A stretch of 64,000 nucleotides of DNA from Tetradesmus obliquus. Lineage: Eukaryota; Chlorophyta; Chlorophyceae; Sphaeropleales; Scenedesmaceae. The stretch's first letter is position 1, and every line of letters starts with the position of its first letter. The translations under genes and the position numbers were made by a program. The notes under the pieces are model-generated. The model was not told the DNA's origin. It did not search any database and saw only the letters and a list, made by a program, of their open reading frames with translations. This document shows positions 1 to 11,695 of this stretch, in pieces. The stretch spans positions 7,671,001 to 7,735,000 of the forward strand of contig CP126194.1 of assembly GCA_030272155.1 (NCBI GenBank). The letters are read 5' to 3'.

Positions 1-88
1 TGCTGTTGCGTCATGCTTGTACTCCAGCACGGTGACAGCATGAGCTAGCTTGGCACCGTACTGCTGACACACCCCGCCCCCCGCCTCA

Positions 89-3000
89 TCAAGCCAGCAC
101 GCCTCTGGCTGCCCTCTTGGGCTTCTTGGCAGGCGGCTTGCTGCCCTTGCCAGCACCCTTGGCGCCAGCAGCGCGCACGCCGTGGTTCTCAGCCTCAGCA
201 TCAAACTCCTCGTCGCTGCTGCCAGCAGCTGCGCCGCCATCGCTGTCATCAGCAGCAGCTGCAGCGGCCTTGCCAGCCCTGCCAGCTGCAGGCCGGCCGC
301 CGCCACGCGCCCTGCTGGCCTTGCCCGCAGCAGGTGCTGCTGCCACCTGGCCAGCCTGCTCCTCAATGTCGCTGTCAGTCACGTTGCTGATGTCAGCGCC
401 CTCGTCCTCGCTGCTGCTGCCAGCACCCTTCTTGCCCCCTTTGCGGCCCTTGCCACCTGCAGCTGCCTTGCCCTTGCCTGCCTTGCCGCCCTTGGTTGGC
501 GACTGCTCCTCTGCGCCAGCCGCGTCTGCTGCTGCCGCCTTCTTGCTGGTCTTGGGCTTCTTGGCAGCAGGCCTGGCCCTGGGGGGTGGCGCCTCAAGCA
601 GCATGCCATCATGCAGCATGCCGTCTGCAGGCACAGGCAAGCACAGACAGTAGCGGTCATACACCAGCCGCAGGCAAGTTGCAGCTAGCAGCAGCCCTCA
701 AGGCAGAGTGTAGCAAGCACAGCGCATACACCAGCTGCGCTCTGTCTTATGCGTACTGAACCATCATTACTGCCCGACTATCAAGCAAGGGTTGTGCGAT
801 GCACTGCCGCTGCAGCAGCCCCAGGCCTCACCTTGCTCCTGCGCTGCGCCGCCGGCCAGGCCCTCCGCCATGGCCTCATGCACGCGCGCCACAGTCAGCA
901 GCTGCAGCTGCAGGCTGCTGACGGTGGAGCCACCACCACTGCTGCTGCTGGGGCCATCCTGGTCGGGCTCTGGCTGCTGGATCAGGTTGATGTTCCTGCA
1001 GAGCAGCAGCGCACGTGCAACAGTCAGATTATGCAGGACCTGCCCAGGAGAGGCTTTGCAGGGATGGTAATTGCTCAGCTGGCACAGCAGCAGCAGCCTT
1101 GTCAAGGTGCAACAGAGGGTGTTTTGCTGCTCTAAGTAACGATCCTGCTGTTTCTGGTGCTGTATTACAACAATCTCTCTGTCAGCAACAAGGCTGCCAT
1201 CCCTGGCTGGTGTGAGCCCCAACCGCGCCCATCTCACCTGTTGTTGACCAGCTGCAGCATGGCCGCGAACAGGCGGCACACCTCAAAGCTGTCGCTGGCG
1301 CCAGCCACCTGCTTGAAGTCCACAATCTCAGCCTCACACCCAGCAGCGTCATTGTGCTGCCGCTGCTGCTCCGCAGCCTTCTCTGCTGCTGCTTCAGCTT
1401 CTGCAGCTGCTGGCTGTGTGTCCTGCAGCCGCTCCAGGATCTTGCTGCCGTAGGTGTGGATGTCAAACGCGCTGCGGTCCTCCTCAGCTGCGAGGATGGG
1501 GTCGATGCGTGAGCGCCAGCCGCTCACGCGCACGGCCAGCTCGCTCTGCACCTGCTGCGCTGCGGCAGCGGCTATGAGCGATTCTATGTGCGACCTGCAG
1601 GAACAGCAGCAGCAACACCAGGCAGGCGGGTTGAAGTCCAGTGTGGCTTCTTTATGGCTGTGCTGCTTGCACTGCTGCAGGTAGGCCCATGTGTGTGACT
1701 GAGCAAGGGTACAACCTACCAGCATGCAAACCCAACACCATCCGCACATTGCTTGCATGCATTTGGTTAGTTGTGCAGCTGCTGCTGTCTGCATGTGCGC
1801 AGCAGGCTTTGCTGGCTGCTGCCTGTGCGTGCACAGCAAGAAAGGGCTGCTGCGTGCGCATAACTATGTCGCCACAGTTTGCATATCAGCACTGCATCAT
1901 GGCTGCACCCCGTCGCCGTGTCGCATAGTGCATGCATGGCCTTCTGCCGTTGCAGGGCACACCTGCACAGCTCCTCATACGATGGCTCGCCGCTGCCGTC
2001 TTCAGCGCCACCCAGCCAGTCAGGCGCGCCGTCGCCCCTGCTCGCGCCCGCCAGCGCCGCCCAGGGCCGCAGGCCACCGCCCTCAGCCTCAGCGGCAGCT
2101 TCCAGCAGGCTGGCGCCGCCCAGCAGGTCGCCGCCTGCTGCAAAGCCATCAGCGCCATCATCCTCGTAGCCGTCACCGCCGTAGTCGCCTGGCGGCAGGC
2201 GCAGCAGCAGCACAGAAGCATACACAGGCAGGTGACGGGCGAGCAAGCATGTACGCAGTGCCGCAGCAGCCATGGTGCTGCGGCTGACAGGTGCTGCTCA
2301 GCATGCAAGCAGCAGCACAAGGCAGCTGCTGGGAAAACAGGCGGCGCCGCCAGGGTCTTGCTGCCGGCTGCTGTGGTGTCATCGTGTGATCTGTAACCTG
2401 GTGCTGGAACATGCCTGCTTGTGCATACCGCTGGGCAGCATGATTGGCAGCACCCAGAGGCTTGCAGAGATGACTGCAACACACCTGCGCCAGCATCAGC
2501 GTCATCGCCCTCCAGCAGCAGTGCTTGCTGCTCGCGCTCCTCGGCAGCAGCAGCATCCTGCCAGTCCATAACGGCAGCAGTCCGCGGGCCAACAGCCATG
2601 CTGGCCAGCTGCTGCTGCTCCCCGCGCCGCCTGCCGACCCGCGCGGCAGCTGCTGCTGCTGCCAGCCTGTCAAGGATGTAGCCAAACTCTGGCCACGCCA
2701 GCTGCGGGTGGTGTGAGGCGTTGAGGCATGCCACGCTGGCGCCAGCTGCTGCATCCGACTGCTGCATGGCAGCGATGTTTGCACGGCGCTTGGGCTTGCG
2801 CACCTGCAGCAGCAGCACAGAACCAGGCAGTGCATGTCATGTACTGCTTTGTGCGGCGCAGGAAGCATCAGTACACCGGGTGGCAGCTCACAGCTATGCC
2901 AAGCACAGCAGCACACGTTTCATCTGCAGGCTTGCTGAGCCACATGCAGGATGCCCCATGGCTGCCGTGCTGTCCACACCTGCAGCGGCTTGATGGGCAG

Positions 3001-4988
3001 GCTGCCCGGCTCAGCAGGGTCCAGCGGCGTGTAGGGGTCGTAGTAGCCGCCAGCAGCAGCACCAACATCTGCACCAGCTGCTGCACGGCCACGGCGCCCC
3101 CGCTGCTGCCGCACACGCGCAGCTGCGCCATCAACATCAGCTGCGCCCTCACCGTCTGCTGCTGCCTGTGTGTCTGCTGCTGCACCATCCTCAAGCCCCT
3201 CTGCAGCCTGCCCGCCTGGCTGGGTCAGCCAGTCAGGTGCACCCTCGTCCTGCTGCTGCTGCTCATGCTGTGCATCTGCCATTTCTTCATCACCGGCTGT
3301 TGCTGGTGCTGGTGCATCCCCGTCAAATGCAGCAAAGCCATCATCATCGCCGCCATACCCCTCATGGTCTACAGCAGCGTCGTACTCGTCACCCCCGAGC
3401 ATGTTGGCGTCAGGCGCGACGTCATCAGGCCCAGCTGCTACAGCTGGCTCCAGCTGCTGCTGCTGTGTGCACTGGCTGTCAACTGGTAACCCGCCAAGGC
3501 CGCTTGCCAGCATGCTTGCGCCGTCCAGCGCATAGCCTGCTTGGCTGTAAGGATACATGCTGCCGCTGCAGCCTGCTGTGCCCCGGCCACTGCCGCCCCG
3601 CACTGGCCGCAGCCACGCGTCAAACAGCTGACCATCCCTCGCCTCCAGCAGCAGCGCCCCGCTCACGTGCACCGCGCACTGCGCAAGGCGGTAGCTGCCA
3701 ACCTCACCTCGTGCGCCTGCCTGTGCACTGCCCGGCCCACCTTGGCCGCTGGCTGCGTCCTCTAGCGCCAACAGCGCCGTGGGCGCCCGCAGCAGCTCAG
3801 GAGGTGCTGCAGCAATAGTAAGTGAAGGCAGTTTGAAATAGTGATTGCCATCTTGAACACGTGGTGGCTGTCTAAGCATCCAGTTGGGCAGCATTCTGAG
3901 TTGGAAGCGATACTGGCATGTGCAGCTGACAAGCTGGTGGTGTCTGCACACGCACGCACGCTCTGCAGGGCCCTGCTGCTGCCGCACCTGTCTCCTCGTC
4001 GTCCGCCAGGTCAATGTCTGCACGTAGTGCGAGCTCCAGTGATGAGCCGATGCTGAGAAACGCGTCAGGGCCGTCCAGCCCATCAGCACCCAGGCTGGCA
4101 TCACCACCGCGTGCAGCCTGAAGCAGCAGCGTGCAGGTCGCAGCAGCACAGTCGAATGGCATCAACTGCTGCATTCCAATACTTGGCACTTATGCAACCT
4201 GCACCATAGATGAGCAGGTGCTTGCAATGATGGCAAACCCACCAACATTGCAAGTATGCCGCTGCATCTGGTGCGTACAGCTACCTTGGCGCCAGGCAGC
4301 AGCACATGCCACCACTGCTGCTGTTCCTCTGCCTGTTTCCAGCTTCACACCTTGTTTTTGTTGGCAGCTGCCTGTCGCTCCTTCTGCTTCTTATTGAAGA
4401 TGGTTTCCAATGCCTGGTATACCAGGCTATGCAGGTACTCCACCTTCTTGCTGAACACGCATGTGGTTCCCTGCGCTTGCATTAGCAGACATGGCAGCAA
4501 GGCAGCATGACAAGCACACAACACAAGACAACACACACAAGGCAAGATGGTATCAACAGTGCAAGTGCTGGCGCAGCCCTGCTGCAAATAACATAAACCA
4601 CAGCATGCCATATTCGACCACAGGTATAGCACCACCCAGCATATGCCTGCACTTGCTAGTGGGTTTGCTCAGATTGAGTGCAGCTGCCGCATGCTGCTGC
4701 AATCTCAACAAGCCCTCAGCATGGTGTACGTGAGCAGCAAGCAGCTTGCTGCTGCTGTGAAAATGCTAATCAGCAGCAGCTTGCCTGGATCAGCAGTGCT
4801 GCCTCTGCAAAATTCAGTGCAGGCCCACAGCCCTCGATGGTGAAGGTCAGGTGCTCCAGCTCCTCCAGGTACTCCTCCAGCTCGCCTGCTATGTTGATGT
4901 CCCAGTTAGCTGCCAGGTCGCGTATGGGTTGCAAAAGGTACGAGAACCTGTTGTCCCTGAGCTCTTTCTCGGCATCTAGCTCAGTCAT
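89..4988 (-). CDS. CAPH2: Condensin-2 complex subunit H2 (CAP-H2), 9 exons, 975 aa
   Basis: CAP-H2 is the kleisin of condensin II, bridging the SMC heads and holding the HEAT subunits during mitotic chromosome folding. Exons (complement): 89-624, 832-995, 1238-1594, 1963-2188, 2485-2803, 2980-3851, 3988-4117, 4351-4470, 4785-4988; they sum to 976 in-frame codons. Residues 1-108 carry the family N-domain: [35 protein letters not shown], then [16 protein letters not shown]. The middle holds YDPYTPLDP (exon at 2980-3851). The C-domain shows SYEELCR, then [14 protein letters not shown] and [16 protein letters not shown], as in animal and plant CAP-H2. The start is the first ATG, directly before the N-domain. 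Intron 1 uses a GC donor (CAG|GCAAGC). Odd: the last exon adds about 178 residues of Lys/Ala/Gly- and Ser/Asp/Glu-rich disordered tail beyond the usual end. The final exon is the least certain, although its phase fits. Confidence 0.9.
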
Positions 4989-7189
4989 TGTGCTTGAGTT
5001 GCTACTGAGGTGCTGCTGTTCTGCTGCCGTGTCAGATATAGAGTGCAGCAGGCAGAAGCCTTTCAGTGAGCGAGAACACTACTTATTTTTTGCCCATTTG
5101 CGCTTTGATTGCCTGTTGGTCCAGCTTGCATCGTGTCACCAACGAGAACGTCGAAGCTGTCCAACTCAACGGTGCACGTCCATCACGCCGCAGCAAATCG
5201 TTTATGGCATCGCAAGTCAACGACGCCGAAGTGGTTGGTGAGTTGGCGAGCATGCAATTTCAAATGTGTGTTACAGCACCGGTCTGTCTGTCGGCCTTGA
5301 TGAACAAGCAGTGGCCATCATTCTTCAAGTAATGTCATGGTAATCAAGAGTTGGTTTTTGTCCTTACACATTACGTAGCTGCCCTGACAAATGGCTACTG
5401 CATTGACACACTTGGTGCATCGAACACACTGCAGTACACGCTGTGGAAGGCAGCCTGCAGGCATGGCACGTACTCCACGTGAACATTTCAAAGTGCCCTG
5501 ATCAGCCCAGCAGCAGTGCATACTTGCTGTCAACTGGTGTTTGGTTGGGGCAGGGAGCCTGTGCCTCTCCACACAGCAGCAGGTGCGCGACTGCGCAGGC
5601 TATTGCCGTTGACAGAGAGTTTGCGTGTTGCTGTAATAGCTTTTGACCGCGTTTACAACAAAGTCAGCCACACAACACCAACTGCACCATACTGCAAAGC
5701 GCAGAAGTGAGTGTGGTAGCACAGCCGCTGTGTGGCAGAGCAGCGTTGACAGTTGCCCACGTGAGCCAGTGCACTGCCAGCAGAGCTGCTGCTGCTCACA
5801 GCAGAGGAGGCATGCCACGTGGCACATGGCATGCCAGTGGCATGCAGTGCAGCAAACAAAGGTCAAGGATCACTGTTCGCTGATGCTTAACGCACTCATC
5901 AACATTGCAATGTCATGTAAACATAACACAGACCTCATTCAAACCGTTTCACAAACACGCGGCCTATTGTGATCATCATGTCATGCCCTCGGTCATGTAT
6001 GACCTGATAGTACTGGCATCCAAACGCATGTAGGTTGCTCTCCTGCTTGCAAGCGCACACCATGCATGCAGACTTGGTTGAGGCCCAGGTCACAGTGCTG
6101 CTCTGCACTGCAACAAAGCAAAGCCCTTGTCAAAACGTTAAACAGGCCATGATACCATCTTCGCTCTTAGTGAGAGCTGTACACAAACGTCCTGGACCAA
6201 CACAGCCTTCACATGTGCAGCGCTGCTGCATGTGCAACATGTGCAGCCCTGTACAGTGCTATTTCTGCCGAGCTTGATGTTGTTTAGCGCTGCTGATGCA
6301 ACACCTGGTGACAGGCATGCCACAGCATGACCTGTTCAAGTGTAGACTCTGTTCGGAACAGCCTTATGCCAGCACCTTTAGCAACAAAAACAAGGTGACC
6401 AGGACCCAAAGTTGCATGGCAACTGGCTGCACTTGTGCTTACTAATCAGAAGGCGAACTTCATCAGTCCAGTTGGCCTGATTCCAGACTGCTGCTGAACA
6501 GCCTTGCTAACATGCGTCATGGCCTCTAGCACATGCAGCACATGACACGCTTGCTGCGTGCCGTGCCAGCGGCAGACTGCAATTCAACAACATGCCGCAT
6601 CCACTGTGGCTACCGCCATCAGTCCACAGCAGGCAGTACACGCGATGCTCAGCTCATAAGCACAACACAGGCACACCAAGACACCGCATACTCCAGCCCA
6701 TCACTTCCCACGCCACATCACCACCAACACACCTCACCAGCACTTGCCACAGGGCAGGACCGTTGTAAGCAGACGCCCAAGTGTGTAAGGAGCCAGATGC
6801 ATTGCCAAGAAACACCCAGCATGTCCAGCAAACACAACACATTCCTCCAGAAAACTAAAGGTGGATGTCCCTGTCAGAAGCTGCATGGGGCTGGCCATGG
6901 CTCCAAACCAATCCAAAGAGGTGCATATGCATCCGGCAAAGCAGTGCGCAGATGCTGCCCCCTGACAACAACAGCAACTGCAGCTACTGCTCGCCAGTAT
7001 CACCAATCAGGCTGTGACCAGGCATCACAGCTGCCATTTGCAAAGCATTCTGCTGTTGCAACTCAGACACCTCAGCCTCACATACAGCGCAGTTTCACGG
7101 CTTGCAAACCTATATGCTGTCATTCGGCTGTGACTGTCTCGCTTACTCCCATCCACTCAACAGCACACGCAGCCCACCAGCCATGCCGC
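4989..7189. other. Intergenic stretch between CAP-H2 and the SAP-domain gene
   Basis: This stretch holds the 5' flank of CAP-H2 and the 3' flank of the SAP gene, both on the minus strand. I found no ORF with recognisable domains on either strand. The part from about 5880 to 6480 is visibly less GC-rich and has few CAG triplets, unlike the flanking genes. The CAP-H2 promoter should lie just above 4988, but I could not identify a specific element. Confidence 0.5.
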
Positions 7190-10100
7190 CTACTTGGTCA
7201 GGCTGCGCTGCCAGTCAGCAAACAGCTTCACAATGGCCGCCACCCAGCTCTGCAGCAGGCCAGACAGGTCAGGCTGGCTGCCAGCTGAGCTGCTGCTGCT
7301 CACAGCAGAGGAGGCTGCAGCAGGCACTGCTGCTGGAGCTGCCTGCTGCTCAGAGGCAGCTGGCGCTGCTGCTGCAGCCACAGCCACAGCTACTGCCGCA
7401 GCAGCAGCCAGAGCAGGCTCGTCAACCGAGCCGCTGCCCACGCCTCCCACCTGGCTCTCAGGCAGGGGGTCCAGGTATGACTGGTCATAGCCCGCAGCAG
7501 CACCTGCGGCCTTCACTGCTGCTGCTGGTGCAATGTCCAGCCTGTCAAAGGCGCTGAGCACCTCATCTGCCTCCTCATCCTCCCCCAGGGACGCATCTGC
7601 TGGCTCAGCAGCTGCCGCGATGTCCTGCAGGCTGGGCTGCTGCAGCACAGCGCCGGCGTTGGCTGCTGCGGACGGCTCAATGGCCAGGTGGTCAAAGGCA
7701 CCCAGCGCTGCATCTGGCCGCTCATCCTCCTGCAGGAACGCCTCCTGCTCATCATCTACAGCTGCTGCAATGTCAGTGATAGTGGGCTGCTGCAGCACAG
7801 TGCCAGCATTGGCAGCTGCAGGTGGCTCGATGGCCAGGTGGTCAAACGCGCCCAGCGCCTCATCTGCTGATTCATCCTCTTCCAGCACCGCCTCCTCCTG
7901 CTGCTCCTCCTGCACTGCTGCTGCGATATCGCCCAGGTTGGGCTGCTGCAGCACTGCGCCGGCGTTGGCAACTGCTGGAGGGTCAATGGAGAGGTGGTCA
8001 AACGCGCCCAGCGCCTCATCTGCTGACTCGTCCTCCTCCAGCACTGCCTCTTCCTGCTGCTCCTCCTGCACTGCTGCAGCAATGTCGCCTAGGTTGGGCT
8101 GCTGCAGCACAGCGCCGGCGTTGGCTGCTGCAGATGGCTCAATAGCCAGGTGGTCAAAGGCACCTAGCGTCTCATCTGCTGACTCGTCCTCCTCCAGAAA
8201 AGCTTCCTGCTCATCATCCACTGCTGCTGCAATGTCGGTGATGCTGGGCTGCTGCAGCACGGCGCCGGCATTGGCTGCTGCAGGCGGCTCAATGGCCAGG
8301 TGGTCAAAGGCGCTCAGCGCTGCATCTGGCCGCTCATCCTCCTGCAGGAACGCCTCCTGCTCATCATCCACGGCTGCTGCAATGTCCTGCAGGCTAGGCT
8401 GCTGCAGCACTGCGCCAGCGTTGGCTGCTGCGGGCGCCTCAAGTGCCAGGTGGTCAAAGGCACCCAGCGCTGCATCTGTCCGCTCATCCTCTGCCAGCGG
8501 CGCTGCACCAGTGTCGCCGGCGCCCAGGGGCTCAGCCACAGCAGCGGCATTTTCGCTGAGCACTGGCAGCTGCTGCTGCTGCGCTGCTGCAGCAGCTGCA
8601 GTGGTCTCCACGAATGCCAGCGGCTCCTGCTGCAGCTGCGGCTCGTCGCTGAGGCCTGCCACACCCTCCGCTGTCAGCTGCGCGATGACCTCCTCGTAGC
8701 TCAGCGCAGCAGAGCCCTGCAGGACAGCACGGCAGGGTGGCGGAGGAGCACGGCAGCAGCAGATGCAGTTGAGCGCGCACTCATAAGGCAGGCCTCACAG
8801 CAAGTAGAGATTGAGCAAGCAAGCTACAGGCGGGATGCTACATCCTCCAGCCTTTCTGCACAACTTGGCCTAGTAGTCGTTGCCGCTCGCATGCAGGTCT
8901 CAACACTACTGCGCTGCATGAAGGTCCCCAACCATAGCACCATTCTGAATGATACTAATATCACTGCAGGACACCAGCAAACCGCACCCAGCGCCTGAAT
9001 AACACAGCAGCACAGCCAGCGCACGTCCCAGCACCAGCACACCCGAGCACTGGCATGTAGGCCATACTGCGCACCTGGCTGTCCTCGTCGCTGCCGCTGG
9101 CCCCCATCACGATGAGGCTGTCTGACTGCGCCTGGGAGCCGGCATACAACTGGTCAGACGTGTCGTAGCCACCAGCGGCAGCAGGCACGTCAGGCAGCAG
9201 CTGCGGCACCACAGCTGCTGCTGCTGCAGCAGCGCTGGCTGCGACTGGCACAGATGCCTGTTCAGCAGCAGCAGCTGTGCCGTTGGTATGGGAGGTGATC
9301 TCCTTCTTGGCCAGGGCCTGTGCCAGCAGCTTGGCGCGGCTGGGGGCCGCAGCTGCTGCGTCGCTGGGTGCAGTGCTTGAGGTCTTGGCACTGCTCCTGG
9401 TCCTGCCCCTGCGGGGCACTGCTGCTGCGGTGGCCTCTGCTGCAGCTGCAGGAGCAAGGAAACAGCAGTAGCAGTGCAACATCAACAGAGTCAGAGCGAG
9501 CTACTGAGAGCCTTGCTGACATGTGCCTGCAGTACGCATGAGTGTGTGCACGTGCTGTGAGCAAGCCAGCAAGTTGTGGCAGTCGCAGCATGTTGGCATA
9601 GGCACAAGCACTACGACCAGCACACGCTTACAAGCAGCGCATGCTGCCCTGTGTGATTACATGTAAAGGCATGTGCACGCTTCCTTACTGCTGCACCCAT
9701 CCCAGCCACGCAGCACTACTGACCTGGAGCTGGCGCAGCCTCTGGCTCCATCACGCTGCTCTTGCGGCTGGCCCTGCGGCCACGCCCCCCCTTGGCAGCA
9801 GGCACAGCCTCTGCAGCTGCTGGCGCGCTTGCAGCCGGCTCAGCTGCAGCCAGGCTGGGGTCAAGCACCGCAGACGTGCGGCTGGTGCGGCGGCTGCGCT
9901 TGGCGGGGGCTGCTGCCGCTGCAGGCACGTCCTCCGCTGCAGCTGGCGCTGCTGCTGGCAGCTCCACAAGCAGCTCTGCTGCTGCGGCGCTGGCTGCCGC
10001 GTCGGCGGTGCTGGTCTTGCGGCTGCTGCGGCGAGCACGCCTGGGGGCGGCTGCAGGCACCTCCTCCTGCTGCTGCTCCTGCAAGGGAACTGCAGCAGCT

Positions 10101-11695
10101 GCTGCCTCCGGCACGCCCTGCTGCTGCTCCTCTGCAGACAGCACCACTGAGGAGGCGCGCCGTGAGGTCCTGCGCGCCTTGCGGGGCTTGGCTGCCTCCG
10201 CTGTCGCAGGCTCTCCTGCAAGCAGCGCCTCAGGGGCTGCTGGCTCAGGCATGGGGTCTGCAGAGGCGGTGGCCTTGCGTGATGTGCGGCGTGTGCGGCG
10301 TGCAGGCACGGCAGCCTCCTGTGTCTGCTGCTCCCCAAAGATGGATCCATTGGTGACAGCTGATTGCTGCAGGTGCAGCACAAGTGGAGTGAGCAGGAAA
10401 GAATGTTATCATACTGGCTTGCCATTGTTGCAGCTCGCATGTTCAGTGCACAGTGCTTCGGGGCAGGAACATCGTTTCCTTGCAATCAGATGGTGCACTG
10501 CGATACTGGGAGATCATGCAAGAGTACACCACGCACACAAGGACTGCCGACGAGCACATTCAGCAGCGCCTGCTCTGTTTTGTACTCTTTTGTCGCACAG
10601 CAGTGATATGAGCTGCAACACAGGTACCTGCACATGCACACCTACGAGACTGGCCTGGCTCCTGCAAACAGCAGCACATACAACTGCACACAGCAACACA
10701 GGCAAGCTGCAGCAGCAACAGGTCCGGAGCCCACCTGGGCAATGAGGCTGTCCAGCAGCCTGCTGGCAAGCTCCTCCTTCTTGCCCTGCTGCTCCAGGCC
10801 ACGTGCCACCAGCTCCTGCTGCAGATCAACCTGCAGAACAGCGGCAGCAGCGCAAGGCAATTTGACCACAGCTATTTCAGGCCTTGACAGCCGACAGAGT
10901 CAGCAATATGGTGCAAGTCATTCCTTGGGTGATTTAAGCATGTGATAACAGAGAATCATTGACCAGACAAGCCAGAATGCTCAACAACGCAGCACGGCTG
11001 TAACCACCATCCAGCGCGGCAAGCCCGTTGGCCTGAGAGTCTAGCCGGCCATTACTGCATTCGTCATACAGCATCGTGCTCACCTTTGATAGCTCTACCA
11101 GCTGGTCCAGGTCTGCCGGCAAGCTGTGTGCATCGGCAGCGGGTGGGGGCACATAGTCCTCCTCGGTCTTCACCCCAGCAGCGTCCTGCTGCGTAGTGGC
11201 ACGCTCGGCCTGCCGCCTTGCATTTACAACTGTGATCAAAGGCCTTCTGACCTGCGAGTGGCACCAGAAACAAACCAAGGTCAACAGGCAAGGTCACGGT
11301 GCAGCTGGCATTACTAGGTGAAGCTTCCTGCATGTCCGATCAGCACACATCGTATCATAACCAATCAAATGCTTACCTTGATCAGCGCCTGCAAGCTCCT
11401 TGAGGGCTTCCCTGCTGCCTGCTGGCAGCGTGTCGAGTGCAACAGCATCACTCTGATCGGCTTGTTGCGCTGTTGATAAAGCGTTGACGTTCTGTCTTAT
11501 ACTGATATGTGCTGCTACGCTTGGCAAGCGCCCTCCAGCAAAGAAGCAGCTCGATAGCAACCGTGGAGAGTATACTGCATGAAGCATGAAAAGTACCTCG
11601 GCCAGTGCTGCATATTGGCTTGAGCAGTGTAAGCACCGGTAAAGTACAGCGTTGCATGCTGGTTCGGCACTTGTCACCGTTATGCTTTTGAACAT
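7190..11695 (-). CDS. SAP-domain nuclear protein with basic RRxSR modules and acidic 50-residue repeats
   Basis: Exons (complement) that keep frame: 7190-8716, 9075-9445, 9724-10366, 10735-10830, 11084-11229, and a first exon ending at 11377. A SAP fold spans the junction of two exons (DQLVELSK + VDLQQELVARGLEQQGKK, then EELASRLLDSL); SAP domains bind AT-rich or scaffold-attached DNA. Next come basic modules spaced 30-50 residues apart (RRTRRTSRK, RKARRTSRR, RRARRSSRK, KRSRRTSRT, GRGRRASRK, RRGRTRSS). The last exon holds an acidic array (see repeat at 7550-8458) and ends in an amphipathic Trp/Leu tail (LLQSWVAAIVKLFADW). Role by inference: chromatin or scaffold binding; I do not recognise an orthologue. 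The N-terminus is unresolved: the first exon is open to an ATG at 11695, but its upstream part is Cys-rich and may be intron. With that start the model is 1,033 aa. Confidence 0.68.
7550..8458 (-). repeat. Six in-frame coding repeats of 49-52 codons (acidic modules)
   Basis: Six consecutive units begin FDHLA(I/L)E and contain ANAGAVLQQP, DIAAAV and an acidic stretch such as QEDERPD or EEDESADE. Unit lengths are 50, 50, 52, 52, 50 and 49 residues, followed by a degenerate half unit (FDRLDIAP). The third and fourth units are nearly identical, which suggests recent duplication or homogenisation. All units stay in frame, so the array is under coding constraint. Confidence 0.9.

Noticed and set aside
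117..688. Plus-strand open frames at the window start
   Set aside because: They are antisense to the CAP-H2 last exon, low-complexity Leu/Pro/Ala, and have no domain.
7533..8699. 388-residue plus-strand ORF rich in Ser/Cys
   Set aside because: It is the antisense of the acidic repeat exon of the SAP gene. The coding strand is set by splice phase and by the SAP domain.
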